Position numbers and translations under genes: made by a program
The notes under the pieces: generated by a model
What the model was told of the DNA's origin: nothing
The model's database searches: none
What the model saw: only the letters and a program-made list of their open reading frames with translations
Source: Skermanella sp. TT6
GTDB lineage: Bacteria; Pseudomonadota; Alphaproteobacteria; Azospirillales; Azospirillaceae
Reading direction: 5' to 3'
Assembly (NCBI RefSeq): GCF_016653635.2
Contig: NZ_CP067421.1
Location: forward strand, 496,001 to 560,000
Length of the DNA stretch: 64,000 bases
In this document: positions 1 through 8,463 of the stretch, piece after piece
How positions within the stretch are numbered: the first letter of the stretch is position 1
How the letters are laid out: every line of letters starts with the position of its first letter

Positions 1-1557
1 CCGGCGCAACCCGTCCTCGATCCCGACCAGTCCGTCCGGCGGCAGGGGCGGGAACATGTCCGGATATGTTTGCCGATACTCATCCTCGATCCGCGGTTCG
101 GACAGCAGGAACCCCGCCCGGTCCAGGCCGGGCAGGGTCCTCGCCATCAGGCCGTCGAGGCCGGCCGCGTTGTCGGCCGTGCCGGCCGCGATGTTGCGCC
201 GTTCGAGGTCGAGCATCCGGCGCTGCACCTCGAGCTGCCGGCGCTGGGCCGCGAGCTGCTTGCCCAGGCACAGGTTCCCGGCGATCTGGGTCATGTGCTG
301 CGCCAACTGGGCGCCCAGCGTCGCCCTGCCGCCGCTGAAGATCCCGCTGACGATGCCGGCCGCGCCGGCGACCGCGGCGCCGGCGACGTTGCACGACAGG
401 GTCTGGCCGATGCCGTCGATCATGTCCTCGACCGGCTGCATCACCGTGTCGGCCGTCTCGTCGATGGCCCTGTCGATCGCACCGGTGACGGCGCCGGTCG
501 CCCCGTCGATCGCCCGGTTGGCCTGGCGGGTGATCCCGTCGCCGGACAGCAGATCCTCCAGGCGTCGCTGGGAGCGGTAGGCCCCGCGGTCGACCGAGCC
601 CGAGATGTTCGATCCCGTGTCGCCGATGTTGGCCCCGACCCCGTCCACGCCCCGTTCCAGGCGCGAGCCGCCGTCCACGGTGTTGCCAGAACTTCTGATG
701 GAGTTCGGCATGTGGATGTTGGTGCCGCTGCTCACCGGGCCGGTGATGGCGTTGCCGGTGATCCTGTTGTCCACCGCCGAGACCAGGCGCACGCTGCCGT
801 CGATCGCGTTGCCGGTGACCGTGGTGTTCCTGGCCTCGAAGCCCTGCCACTCCGCCGGGAACTCCCGGTCCAGGCGCGAGTTTCCGTATCCCCCGACGCT
901 GAGCTGGGTCGGCGCGTCGACGTCGATCCGGTTGTCGCGGACGACGTTGTCCCGGCTGCCCGCCTTCAGGGTGAGGCCCGAGAACCCGGCCCGGCCGACG
1001 ATCGTGTTGCCGGCGTAGACGGTGTCGCGGACCGAGACGTTGTCGATCGCTTCCTGGCGCCAGTCGCCGTCCAGGGTGTTGTCGGCGACCAGCACGTCGT
1101 GGGCGCCCTGGAACAGCTTGAAGCCGTCCTGCCCGCGTCCGGTGATCGTGTTGCCGGTGAACTCCAGGTGGCGGGCCGGATTGTCCCAGCTCCCCCAGAT
1201 CTTGAAGCCGCCCACGTCGTCGTCGGTTCCCCCGGCGTTGGCGACGACGACCAGGTCGCGGACCGCCACGTGGCTGATGCGGTTCGCCTGGATCGCCGCC
1301 GTGTTCCTGCCTCCGTTGATCACGGCGGTTCCCGGGCCGGCCGCGGCCCGGATCGTGATCGGCGCGCCCTCCCTGCCGTGCAGGCCGCTGAGGTCGACCG
1401 ACTCGTTGTAAGTGCCGGGCGCCAGCAGCAGGGTGTCGCCGGGCGCGAGGCGCCGGGCGGCGTCGGTGACGCTCTGGCCCGGGCCGATCGTGATCGTCTC
1501 GGCCAGGGCCGGTGCGCCGAAAAGCGTCCCGGCGAGAACCAGCGTGATGCGGCGCAT
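1..1557 (-). CDS. Secreted right-handed beta-helix protein with helical C-terminal region, partial (trbJ position)
   Basis: The frame is open from an ATG at 1557 (AGGAGG eight bases upstream) to the window edge; 519 residues are visible and the C-terminus is missing. Residues 1-19 are a signal peptide ending in APALA. Residues about 20-315 carry repeated turns such as GNTI, DNRIDV, GNAIDG and NRITGNAI, the pattern of parallel beta-helix (PbH1/NosD-like) proteins. A Gly/Ala-rich hydrophobic stretch with a cysteine follows (about 388-412), then a charged coiled-coil segment (about 432-458, KQLAAQRRQLEVQRR) and a tail containing EDEYRQTYPDMFP. It lies 15 bases downstream of trbE, where trb operons usually have trbJ, and the helical tail recalls TrbJ/VirB5. 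I infer a fusion or replacement acting in the periplasm or at the pilus. No function is proven. Confidence 0.75.
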   Translation of the reverse strand, partial: MRRITLVLAGTLFGAPALAETITIGPGQSVTDAARRLAPGDTLLLAPGTYNESVDLSGLHGREGAPITIRAAAGPGTAVINGGRNTAAIQANRISHVAVRDLVVVANAGGTDDDVGGFKIWGSWDNPARHLEFTGNTITGRGQDGFKLFQGAHDVLVADNTLDGDWRQEAIDNVSVRDTVYAGNTIVGRAGFSGLTLKAGSRDNVVRDNRIDVDAPTQLSVGGYGNSRLDREFPAEWQGFEARNTTVTGNAIDGSVRLVSAVDNRITGNAITGPVSSGTNIHMPNSIRSSGNTVDGGSRLERGVDGVGANIGDTGSNISGSVDRGAYRSQRRLEDLLSGDGITRQANRAIDGATGAVTGAIDRAIDETADTVMQPVEDMIDGIGQTLSCNVAGAAVAGAAGIVSGIFSGGRATLGAQLAQHMTQIAGNLCLGKQLAAQRRQLEVQRRMLDLERRNIAAGTADNAAGLDGLMARTLPGLDRAGFLLSEPRIEDEYRQTYPDMFPPLPPDGLVGIEDGLRR

Positions 1558-1572
1558 CGTTTGATCCTCCTG

Positions 1573-4062
1573 CTATGCGGCGGCGGCGTCCGTGCCGGCC
1601 GCCCCGCGGTCCGCCCGTTCCTGCCGGATGTACTCGGCGGCCCAGCCGACGCCCTTGGCGTCCAGGAATCGCTCGGCGAACCTGTCCGGCTGGTCGGCCA
1701 GGATCCGGCGGGCGGCCTTCAGGTCCTCCGTCGAGGTCGAGGCGCAGAGCGCCGTGCCGAGCTGGCCGAGCTCGAGGTCGAACAGGCGCCGGCCGGCCGG
1801 GCAGGTGAAGTAGTACTGGCGCTTCGGGCACGCCCGGCCGACGATCCCGATGTCCCGCTCGTTGAAGCCCAGCTGCTCGTAGGGCCTCCGGCCCTTCTCG
1901 CTGAGCGCCCGGTCGTTGGGCAGCAGGATGATGTTCGGCACGTTCTCCGCGTCGGCCAGGACCCGGCCGATCGTGCCGTCGAAGGCATCCTTCATGTTCT
2001 GGGTGGCGAACACCACGACGACGTTCCTGGAGCGCGCGGCGCGCAGCCACTCCTCGAACTTGGCCGTGAACAGCGCGTCGCCCAGGAACCGCCACGCCTC
2101 GTCGACCACCAGCAGGACCGGATCGCCCGTGAACACCCGGCGCTCCACGTAGCGGAACAGGTGCGCCAGGACATGCGGCGCGATGTCGGACTTCTTCAGC
2201 AGCTCGGTCATGTCCAGGCTGAGGATGTCGGACAGCGCGATGCGGTCCTCGTCGTCGTCCAGCAGCCGGCCGTAGTTCCCGCCGTCGAGAGCGTAGTGCT
2301 GGATCGCCCGCTTGAGCGCCGGGCTGCCCAGGTATCCCGACAGGTGGGTCAGGGTCCGCCGGCGGGGCGGGTTGCCGGCGATCAGGTCCAGCGCGCCGCT
2401 CACCTCCTCGCGCACCCCGGTGTCGACCGCCACCCCCTGGTCGCGCAGCAGGCCGAGGATCCAGTCCAGCAGCTCGATCCGCTCGTCGGGGTCGTCGGCG
2501 TGGCGCAGCGGCTGGAAGCCGAGCGCCTCCCGGCCGACGGCGCCGACATCGTAGGAGACGCCGCCCAGCATCCGGGTCAGGATCTCGCCGCCGCCCTTGA
2601 TCGTGAAGATGCACACCCGGGCGCGCTTATAGCGGCGCCACCCGACGCACAGGGCGTTCAGCAGGGTCGTCTTGCCGGCGCCGGACGGCCCCAGGACCAG
2701 GGTGTGCCCCAGGTCGCCCCGGTGCAGGTTGATCCGGAACGGCGTCGAGCCGTCCGTCGTGGCGATCAGCAGCGGCGCGCCGCCCAGATGCCCGTTGCGC
2801 GCGTCGCCGCTCCACACCGACGAGTAGGGCGCGAAATGGGCCAGGTTGACGCTGGTCCGGATCGGCCGGCGCAGGTCGGCGTAGATGTGGCCGGGCAGGG
2901 TGCCGAGCCAGGTGTCCACCGGCGCCACCGCGTAGCTCGTCACCGTCAGCCCCAGCCGCTGCAGGATGTCGGTCACCGTCCGGATCCGCCCCTCCAGCCC
3001 GATCCTGTCGCGGTCCCACAGCACGACGTTGAGGTTGGCGTAGCCGATCGTCAGCTCGTCCCGCCGGGCGGCGTGCAGCGCCTCGCGGGCGTCCTCGGCC
3101 ATGGCGTTGGCCGCCTCGCTGGTCTTCTGCCGGTCGCTCCTCAGCAGGTACGAGATCAGCATCGGGACCATGGCGATGCCCAGCATCTCCCAGTCCCGCA
3201 GCTGGCTCTCGATCCGCCGCAGGCCCTCGCCGTGCTCCAGGCCCATCCAGCGCAGCGTGCAGCGGTGCTCGAAGGGCACGGTGTCGAGCGCCGCCAGGGC
3301 GGCCGGAACCGTGTCGGGCGCGTTCCTGACCGAGATCACCCGCAGCGGGCAGCCGCCCAGCATCGGCTCCGCGCCGCCGACCACGCGGCAGTCGGCGACG
3401 TCGTAGTCGATCCGCGCCTTGCCGTGCGACGGCCGGACCGGGTGGCCGCCGGTGGAGACCGCCTTGTGCAGGAAGTCGAAGGTCTCCGCGTCGTCCAGCC
3501 AGCGGCATTCCTTCATGACCCCGTCCAGCAGCCCCTTGACGGTGTCGCTGGCCTGGACGAACTCGTGGAGCTCCCGCTCTCCCTCCTTGCCGTTCCCGCC
3601 GGCCCGGCCGGTCACGAACAGGGAGCGCGCCCGCTGCGCCGCCGCGGCGGCGCACCGCCAGACGAAGGTGACGTAGCGTTCGGTCTCGAAATGGGCGCCG
3701 GCCCGGTCGTAGGCGTCCCGCCGCTCCTCGTCGAACAGGAACGAGACCGGGTCGGGCCACTGCCGGCGCCGGTCGGGGTCGGACAGCTCTCCCCCGGGAT
3801 ACGGGGCCGCCCCGACCCGGCGCGCCTCGAGGTGCAGGCTCATCTGCCCGCGCACCCGGCGCAGGGCGTCGTGCAGCCGCGCCATGGCCGCGTCCAGGTC
3901 GCCCTCGCCCATGCTGGCGGCGTCGCCGCCGCGGAACCGCAGGGTCCGCTGGAACCCGCCGAATTTCAGGAACACGATGCCGCGTCCCGCGAAGTAGGCC
4001 CACGGCAGCCGCTCGGTCAGCGGGACGGCGGCGGCGCCCCGGCTGACGCCGATCCTAAACAT
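1573..4062 (-). CDS. trbE: TrbE/VirB4 family conjugation ATPase
   Basis: This 829-residue protein is the large ATPase that powers pilus assembly and substrate transfer in type IV secretion, bound to the inner face of the cytoplasmic membrane. It has the CagE/TrbE/VirB N-terminal domain and a C-terminal RecA-like ATPase core. The Walker A motif GPSGAGKTT is at residues 458-466, and the Walker B motif LLVVDEAWRF has its acidic pair at D654-E655. The conserved motif FATQNMKDA follows. The ATG at 4062 was chosen because it overlaps the trbD stop by eight bases (translational coupling); a longer frame upstream only reads through trbD out of phase. Its length is normal for the family. The next gene downstream is the beta-helix protein rather than an ordinary trbJ. 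Confidence 0.95.
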   Translation of the reverse strand: MFRIGVSRGAAAVPLTERLPWAYFAGRGIVFLKFGGFQRTLRFRGGDAASMGEGDLDAAMARLHDALRRVRGQMSLHLEARRVGAAPYPGGELSDPDRRRQWPDPVSFLFDEERRDAYDRAGAHFETERYVTFVWRCAAAAAQRARSLFVTGRAGGNGKEGERELHEFVQASDTVKGLLDGVMKECRWLDDAETFDFLHKAVSTGGHPVRPSHGKARIDYDVADCRVVGGAEPMLGGCPLRVISVRNAPDTVPAALAALDTVPFEHRCTLRWMGLEHGEGLRRIESQLRDWEMLGIAMVPMLISYLLRSDRQKTSEAANAMAEDAREALHAARRDELTIGYANLNVVLWDRDRIGLEGRIRTVTDILQRLGLTVTSYAVAPVDTWLGTLPGHIYADLRRPIRTSVNLAHFAPYSSVWSGDARNGHLGGAPLLIATTDGSTPFRINLHRGDLGHTLVLGPSGAGKTTLLNALCVGWRRYKRARVCIFTIKGGGEILTRMLGGVSYDVGAVGREALGFQPLRHADDPDERIELLDWILGLLRDQGVAVDTGVREEVSGALDLIAGNPPRRRTLTHLSGYLGSPALKRAIQHYALDGGNYGRLLDDDEDRIALSDILSLDMTELLKKSDIAPHVLAHLFRYVERRVFTGDPVLLVVDEAWRFLGDALFTAKFEEWLRAARSRNVVVVFATQNMKDAFDGTIGRVLADAENVPNIILLPNDRALSEKGRRPYEQLGFNERDIGIVGRACPKRQYYFTCPAGRRLFDLELGQLGTALCASTSTEDLKAARRILADQPDRFAERFLDAKGVGWAAEYIRQERADRGAAGTDAAAA

Positions 4063-4330
4063 CGAGGTAGCTCTCCTCGTCCAGGAGGTGCCGCTGCCCG
4101 CCCTCGACCCAGAACGGGTCGGCGCGGCCCAGCCAGGCACCGATGCCGAAGATCGCCGCCGACAGCGCCAGGGCGCCCAGGACCAGCAGCAGGGCCGCCA
4201 GCCAGGGCAGGAACAGGAACCCCAGGAGCGCCGCCACCGGCGTCAGGATGGCGATCAGGGCGACGTGGATGTGGCAGCCGAAATAGTTCGGCGGCACCTC
4301 CAGGCTCTTGTAGGTGCGCCCCGTCTCCAC
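4055..4330 (-). CDS. trbD: TrbD/VirB3-like conjugation membrane protein
   Basis: A 91-residue protein with the VirB3/TrbD layout: a short cytoplasmic N-terminus (YKSLEVPPNYFG), then two adjacent hydrophobic helices at about residues 21-41 and 42-67 and a short polar tail. VirB3-type proteins sit in the inner membrane and anchor the VirB4/TrbE ATPase, which is encoded immediately downstream. The stop overlaps the trbE start by eight bases, and only three bases separate its start from the end of trbC, so the genes are translationally coupled. The size and position are exactly those expected in trb operons. Confidence 0.9.
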   Translation of the reverse strand: METGRTYKSLEVPPNYFGCHIHVALIAILTPVAALLGFLFLPWLAALLLVLGALALSAAIFGIGAWLGRADPFWVEGGQRHLLDEESYLDV

Positions 4331-4333
4331 GGG

Positions 4334-4645
4334 TCAGAACGCGCTGGTCAGGCCGGTCAGGGACTGGACCAGGGTCGGCGCGTTGGCCATCATCGCGCCG
4401 CCGATCACGACGCCCAGCACGCCGCCGGCGAAGCCGATCAGGTTCCGCATGAACAGGAAGACGCAGGCCAGCAGGAAGCTGAACAGGGCGATCGCGACGC
4501 CGGCGACGAAGGCCCAGTTCAGCACGGTGCTCATGCCCTGCTGGAAGGGTGCCGCGGTGCCCCCGCCGGCGAACTGGGCCAGCGCCGGGGCTGTGGCCAG
4601 GACGGCGATCAGCCCGATGGTGACAGACGGATAAGCGGTTCGCAT
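4334..4645 (-). CDS. trbC: TrbC/VirB2 family pilin precursor
   Basis: A 103-residue pilin-type protein. A signal peptide covers about residues 1-24 (ending in ALAQ), followed by a Gly-rich spacer, a long hydrophobic segment (NWAFVAGVAIALFSFLLACV) and a second hydrophobic segment (GVLGVVIGGAMMA). This is the VirB2/TrbC arrangement. In RP4 the mature peptide is cyclised by TraF, and no such protease is seen in this window. The start at 4645 is supported by GGGAGG seven bases upstream; a TTG five codons earlier would overlap that site. The inverted repeat 4666-4688 lies directly upstream, so trbC may head a separately controlled transcript. Confidence 0.9.
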   Translation of the reverse strand: MRTAYPSVTIGLIAVLATAPALAQFAGGGTAAPFQQGMSTVLNWAFVAGVAIALFSFLLACVFLFMRNLIGFAGGVLGVVIGGAMMANAPTLVQSLTGLTSAF

Positions 4646-4665
4646 CGGTCTACCTCCCAAGTTTT

Positions 4666-4688
4666 TGACTACTGATCCGCGGTAGTCA
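4666..4688. promoter_or_regulatory. Inverted-repeat operator candidate upstream of trbC
   Basis: A perfect 7-bp inverted repeat, TGACTAC and GTAGTCA, separated by nine bases (TGATCCGCG). It lies 21 bases upstream of the trbC start codon. A second site with the same arm core, the same 9-base spacing and a closely similar spacer is found upstream of the relaxase gene at 8464-8486. Two matched sites at matched distances suggest a common repressor or activator for the conjugation genes. The ribbon-helix-helix protein encoded at 5677-6000 is one candidate binder; this is inference. Confidence 0.65.
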
Positions 4689-4721
4689 GTGTCGCAGATT
4701 TCGCGCCGGGGCGCAATCCCG

Positions 4722-5687
4722 TCACGCGGGTTCCGTCAGGTACCGTCCGCCGTCGTGCCCCGCCGGCCGGACGATCTCGGCCAGGCGCCGCGCCCCGTCC
4801 CGCTCCCGCCGGAGGAAGGCGACCAGCTCCACCGCCTCGGCGATGTCGGCGTGGGGCACGTTGACGGCGACCTGCCCGATCAGCCGGGAGATCCGCGACA
4901 GGCCGTGCGCCGCCGAGTTGGCGTGGGCGGTCGACAGCCCGCCGGGATGGCCGGTGTTGCTCGCCGAGATCCATTCCAGCGCCGTGTGGCCGTCGCGGAT
5001 CTCGCCGATCACGATCCGGTCGGGATTGTGCCGGAGGAACTCGCGCACCAGCTCGCGCGCCGTCATCGGGCCGGTGAAGGCGCGCACCACGTTCGGCCCG
5101 CTGCATTTCAGCTCGTCCTGGTCCTGGATGATGCAGGTCCGGCTCGCCCGGAAATCCGGCTCCGCCAGCAGCGCGTTGGCCAGCGTGCTCTTGCCCGCCC
5201 CGGTGCCGCCCACGATCAGGATGTTGCGCCGCTCGGCCACCGCGCGGCGCAGCGTGTCGGCCTGGGCCTCGGCCATGATGCCGGCCGCGACGTAGTCCTC
5301 CAGGGTGAAGATCCGTCCCGGCGGCAGGCGGATCGAGAAGACGATCCGCCGCACGGTCGGCGGCAGCAGGGCCGCGAACCGCTCGCCGGTCGGCAGGTTG
5401 GCCGAGAGCGCCGCCTTCTCGACCGGGTGGCTGTCGATGTCGGCCACCAGCGCCACGATCCGCCGGGCCGCCTGCTCGGACAGGTGGGCGCCGGCCGGCC
5501 TGTCCTGCCCGCCGACCGTGATCCAGATCGCGCCGTCCTCGTTCACCGCGATGTCCGTGCACCCGGCCAGGGTCCGCGCCGCGCGGATCGTCGGGCCGTA
5601 GGCGTCCTCCAGGTCCTCGAGGCGCCGGCGCAGGCTTTCCGCCCGGTTGGCCGCCGTCAGGTCCGGAACCGCCGGGTCAGGCCGCAT
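4722..5687 (-). CDS. trbB: TrbB/VirB11 family conjugation ATPase
   Basis: A 321-residue hexameric traffic ATPase of the VirB11/PulE type. It has an N-terminal domain to about residue 140, Walker A GGTGAGKST at 160-168, the Asp-box region around IQDQDELKC, Walker B-like RIVIGEIRDG and the His-box region TGHPGGLSTAHANS. It works at the cytoplasmic side of the type IV secretion channel and switches between pilus assembly and DNA transfer. The start overlaps the end of the CopG-type gene by 11 bases. The 76-base gap to trbC contains the 4666-4688 inverted repeat, so the operon may have an internal promoter here. Confidence 0.95.
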   Translation of the reverse strand: MRPDPAVPDLTAANRAESLRRRLEDLEDAYGPTIRAARTLAGCTDIAVNEDGAIWITVGGQDRPAGAHLSEQAARRIVALVADIDSHPVEKAALSANLPTGERFAALLPPTVRRIVFSIRLPPGRIFTLEDYVAAGIMAEAQADTLRRAVAERRNILIVGGTGAGKSTLANALLAEPDFRASRTCIIQDQDELKCSGPNVVRAFTGPMTARELVREFLRHNPDRIVIGEIRDGHTALEWISASNTGHPGGLSTAHANSAAHGLSRISRLIGQVAVNVPHADIAEAVELVAFLRRERDGARRLAEIVRPAGHDGGRYLTEPA

Positions 5688-6000
5688 CGCCGTCCTCCCG
5701 CTCGATGATCCCGACCACCCTGCGGTATTCCGCCTGGTCCCCGTCGGCCAGGGTCAGCAGGATCGAGCGCAGCAGCCGGTCGTGCCGGGCCGACCGGTCG
5801 AGCAGCCGGGCGATGCTGGCCTCGACCCGGCCGACCGCCTCGGTCTCGCGGCGCCACATCCGGAAGCCGTCCTCGATCAGCTGCTCCAGCACGTCGTTGC
5901 GGCTGACCTTGCGGCCCGCCGACCGGAACCGCGTGGTCGCCTCGGCCACCCGGGACGCCAGGTCGGGATCCAGGTAGAGCTTGACCTCAACCTTCCTCAT
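5677..6000 (-). CDS. Ribbon-helix-helix (CopG-type) protein of the trb operon
   Basis: A 107-residue protein whose first 50 residues fit a ribbon-helix-helix DNA-binding fold: a beta strand (VEVKLYLDPDL), then helices separated by a turn containing GRKVSRNDVLEQLIEDGF. The remainder is helical and charged. A CopG-like gene between traG and trbB is a recurring feature of alphaproteobacterial trb operons. It overlaps traG by 14 bases and trbB by 11. It could act as a relaxosome accessory factor binding oriT or as an autoregulator; the paired inverted repeats at 4666 and 8464 are plausible targets. Neither role is shown by the sequence. Confidence 0.85.
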   Translation of the reverse strand: MRKVEVKLYLDPDLASRVAEATTRFRSAGRKVSRNDVLEQLIEDGFRMWRRETEAVGRVEASIARLLDRSARHDRLLRSILLTLADGDQAEYRRVVGIIEREDGDAA

Positions 6001-7696
6001 CCGCCGCTCTCGGGGCCGCGATCAGCTTGCGCCCGCGTTTCGGCCGGGCGGGCGGCGGCGCGGCGGGCTCCGCGCGCGGCGCCGGTCCCGGCGGGTCCGG
6101 GGACCGCGGCAGCCCCGGGTAGCGGCCGTCGCGGCCGCGCATCGGGGCCGGCGGCAGGCCGAGGCGGCGGCTCAGCACCGGATCCCGGAAGTCGCGGATC
6201 TTGCGGGCGCGGATCACCGGCTGGCCGGTGATCAGGATCAGCTCGTCGCGGTCGGGCAGCGCCCGGACCCCGCCGGCGTCGAGCACCGGCCGCTCCACCT
6301 CGCTCCGCGTCTCCGTGTGTGTCCGGCCCCAGCCCGCGGCCGGCCGGCCGCGGCTCACCGAGGTGCGCCGCTCCGCGACCGTGCCGCACGACCGGGAGAT
6401 CTCCTGCTGGGTCAGGCCGTCGTTGGCGGCGTACGCGACGTGGCAGCGGATGTTGTCGCGGAACTGGTTGTACGGGCCGTAGGGCGCCTGGCGCAGCGCG
6501 TTGAGCGACTGGGCGCCCAGCAGCATCGTGGCGCCGCACCCGACGATCTTGGTGATCGCGGTCTGCAGGATCTCCATGCGCAGGCTGGCGAACTCGTCGA
6601 TCACCAGCAGGCAGCGCGGCTCGCCGTCGAGCGCCGGCTGCTCGCGCAGGATCGCCCCGATCAGCAGCGACAGGAACAGCGATGTCGCCGGGCGCAGCCG
6701 GTCGTCCTCGCTCGCCGGCGTGGTCAGGTACAGCGACACCGGCCGCAGCAGCGGGCTGAGCCGGAACAGGTCCCGCATCCGGAAGTCCGAGCGCGCGGTG
6801 ATCCGCGCCACCACCGGGTCCTCGAACACCGACAGCCGGACGAGCGCGCTGTTGTAGACGCTCTGCCGGTACTTCATGCCCTCGTCGGCGCCGCTGCCGA
6901 GCACGGCCCCGCCGAACAGCCCGTTGACCCGGTCGACGGCGACCGGGTGCGCGGCGCTCCGGATGATGTCGCGCATGCCGGCGTCGCCCCGGGAGACCAG
7001 GCGCACGACCTCGGCCATGTTCCGGCGGTCGGCCGCCCCGGCGTGGAGCACGTGCAGGATCACGGCGGCGATCAGCCGGTCGGCCGCCGGCTCGAAATGG
7101 CCGTCGGCGTCGTCGGGGCGGGGCACCGCCTTGGCGAGGTTGTCGGCGCCGGCGACCGGATTGGCCGGGTCGATCTCGTCCAGGAAATTGAAGTGCACGC
7201 CGTCCGGGTTGGTCAGGTCGAGGTTCAGCACGTGGCTGAAGCGCGCGCGCCAGCCCGAGGTGTCGCGGAACAGCTCGCCCTTGCCGCCGTCGTACATCAC
7301 CATCGGCCCGCCGTAGGTCAGGCAGGCCGGCCGGATCACGCCGGTCCCCTTGCCCGACCGGGTCCCGCCGGTGACCAGCACCGGTTCCTGGTCGACCCAG
7401 CACAGCCGCTTGCGGCCGATCCGGCCGATCGGGATGCCGGAGCGCTCCAGCCCGGGGTTGCGCAGCAGCCCCGCCTTCCGGGCCGCGCGGAGGCCGCCGT
7501 ACCGGCGCCGCTCCCCGGCCGCCCGGCGCAGCCGGTCCGCGACCGCGCCGGCCCCGAACCCGGCCGCCCCGGCGACCGCCAGCGCGCCCGCCGCCCAGCC
7601 GGCCAGCAGCCCGGCGTTGGACGATATCCACAGCCGGGCGGCCTGCACGAACGGCTCCGGGTGGGCGATGACCTGGGCGACGGTGAAGTCAGTCAT
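5987..7696 (-). CDS. traG: TraG/VirD4 family type IV coupling protein
   Basis: A 569-residue coupling protein that brings the relaxase-DNA complex to the secretion channel. An N-terminal hydrophobic segment (LLAGWAAGALAVAGAAGFGAG) anchors it in the membrane. Walker A GGTRSGKGTG is at residues 110-119, and Walker B LLVIDEFASL is followed by the family motif GAQSLNALRQAPYGPYNQFRDN across about 20 residues. The C-terminal 60 residues are rich in Pro and Arg and end in basic runs (PKRGRK). Its start overlaps the relaxase gene by eight bases, so the relaxase and its coupling protein are translated together. The length is slightly short compared with TraG of RP4. Confidence 0.93.
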   Translation of the reverse strand: MTDFTVAQVIAHPEPFVQAARLWISSNAGLLAGWAAGALAVAGAAGFGAGAVADRLRRAAGERRRYGGLRAARKAGLLRNPGLERSGIPIGRIGRKRLCWVDQEPVLVTGGTRSGKGTGVIRPACLTYGGPMVMYDGGKGELFRDTSGWRARFSHVLNLDLTNPDGVHFNFLDEIDPANPVAGADNLAKAVPRPDDADGHFEPAADRLIAAVILHVLHAGAADRRNMAEVVRLVSRGDAGMRDIIRSAAHPVAVDRVNGLFGGAVLGSGADEGMKYRQSVYNSALVRLSVFEDPVVARITARSDFRMRDLFRLSPLLRPVSLYLTTPASEDDRLRPATSLFLSLLIGAILREQPALDGEPRCLLVIDEFASLRMEILQTAITKIVGCGATMLLGAQSLNALRQAPYGPYNQFRDNIRCHVAYAANDGLTQQEISRSCGTVAERRTSVSRGRPAAGWGRTHTETRSEVERPVLDAGGVRALPDRDELILITGQPVIRARKIRDFRDPVLSRRLGLPPAPMRGRDGRYPGLPRSPDPPGPAPRAEPAAPPPARPKRGRKLIAAPRAADEEG

Positions 7697-8444
7697 GGCC
7701 GCGCCCGTCCCCGCGCCGGCCGGCGGCGCGGACCCGCTCCCCGGCGCGCTCCGCCCGCCGGGCGAGGTGGGCGTCCAGCTCCCGCTGGCTCATCTGGCCG
7801 AGCTGCCGGGTCGCCAGCTCCTCGGCGATGCGCCGCATCCCATGGCGGATGAATTCCCGGCCGATCACCAGGTCCGCCCCGGCGTCGTCGACGCCGCGGA
7901 TCACGATGTGGGCGTGGCGGTTCCGCGGGTGGGCGGCGTCCGCCTTCTCGTGGATGCCGGCGACCCACTCGAGCCGGGTGCCCAGGGCCGCCTCCATCTC
8001 GGCCATGAAGGCGCGCGTGTAGGCCGTCATGTCGAGCCGGTGGCCGTCTTCAGGGGCCAGGATCACCCGGAACTGGTGCCGGTCGTCGCGCCACGCCGCG
8101 ACCCTCTCATGCCCCGGGACGCCGTCGCTCCCGGCGGAGAACAGCTCGGCCGCCGCCGTCCGCTCGCCGGCGCCGGGCCGCTCGACGTAGCGGAGGTGCG
8201 CGTGCAGCTTGGCGTATCCCGCGCCGCGCAGCCGGTGGAAGGACACGATCACCGCCGCGCGCCGTCGGTACGGCGACCCGGGCCCGCCCGTCAGCCGGGC
8301 GGTGCCGCGCCGGACGGTGGGAGGTTTCCCGAGGCCGGGCAGGGGAGCCCGCCCGCCCGTCGGCGGCACCGTTCCGGGCGCGGGCTTCAGCCACCGCTCG
8401 ATGAAGCCGTCCCGCGTCCGGGCGAGGGGAACCCGGCCAGCCAC
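7689..8444 (-). CDS. Short VirD2/TraI-like relaxase
   Basis: A 251-residue protein with the relaxase core but without the long C-terminal extension (DUF3363-type) usual in similar alphaproteobacterial relaxases. The segment LHAHLRYVERPG contains the probable nicking tyrosine (Y86). HQFRVILAPEDGHRL begins at about 123, and RHAHIVIRG supplies the metal-binding histidines H177 and H179. The GTG start at 8444 is preceded by GGGAGGG. An ATG at 8451 is followed at once by a stop, so it is not used. The inverted repeat at 8464-8486 lies 20 bases upstream. The enzyme would nick oriT and stay attached to the transferred strand. The basic C-terminus after residue 225 looks unstructured. Confidence 0.85.
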   Translation of the reverse strand: MAGRVPLARTRDGFIERWLKPAPGTVPPTGGRAPLPGLGKPPTVRRGTARLTGGPGSPYRRRAAVIVSFHRLRGAGYAKLHAHLRYVERPGAGERTAAAELFSAGSDGVPGHERVAAWRDDRHQFRVILAPEDGHRLDMTAYTRAFMAEMEAALGTRLEWVAGIHEKADAAHPRNRHAHIVIRGVDDAGADLVIGREFIRHGMRRIAEELATRQLGQMSQRELDAHLARRAERAGERVRAAGRRGDGRGHD

Positions 8445-8463
8445 TTCACATCCCTCCCGGAAA

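Noticed and set aside
80-2614. An 844-residue minus-strand frame
   Set aside because: It crosses from the trbE region to the beta-helix region in a wrong frame with low-complexity Arg/Gly/Pro sequence. The true frames are 1573-4062 and 1-1557.
70-4452. A 1460-residue open frame on the plus strand opposite trbE and the beta-helix gene
   Set aside because: It is antisense to clear conjugation genes, made mostly of Arg, Pro, Gly, Ala, Val and Asp, and has no recognisable domain. It is a side effect of high GC content.
5981-7852. A 623-residue plus-strand frame opposite traG
   Set aside because: It is antisense to a convincing VirD4-type protein and has no domain or ribosome site.
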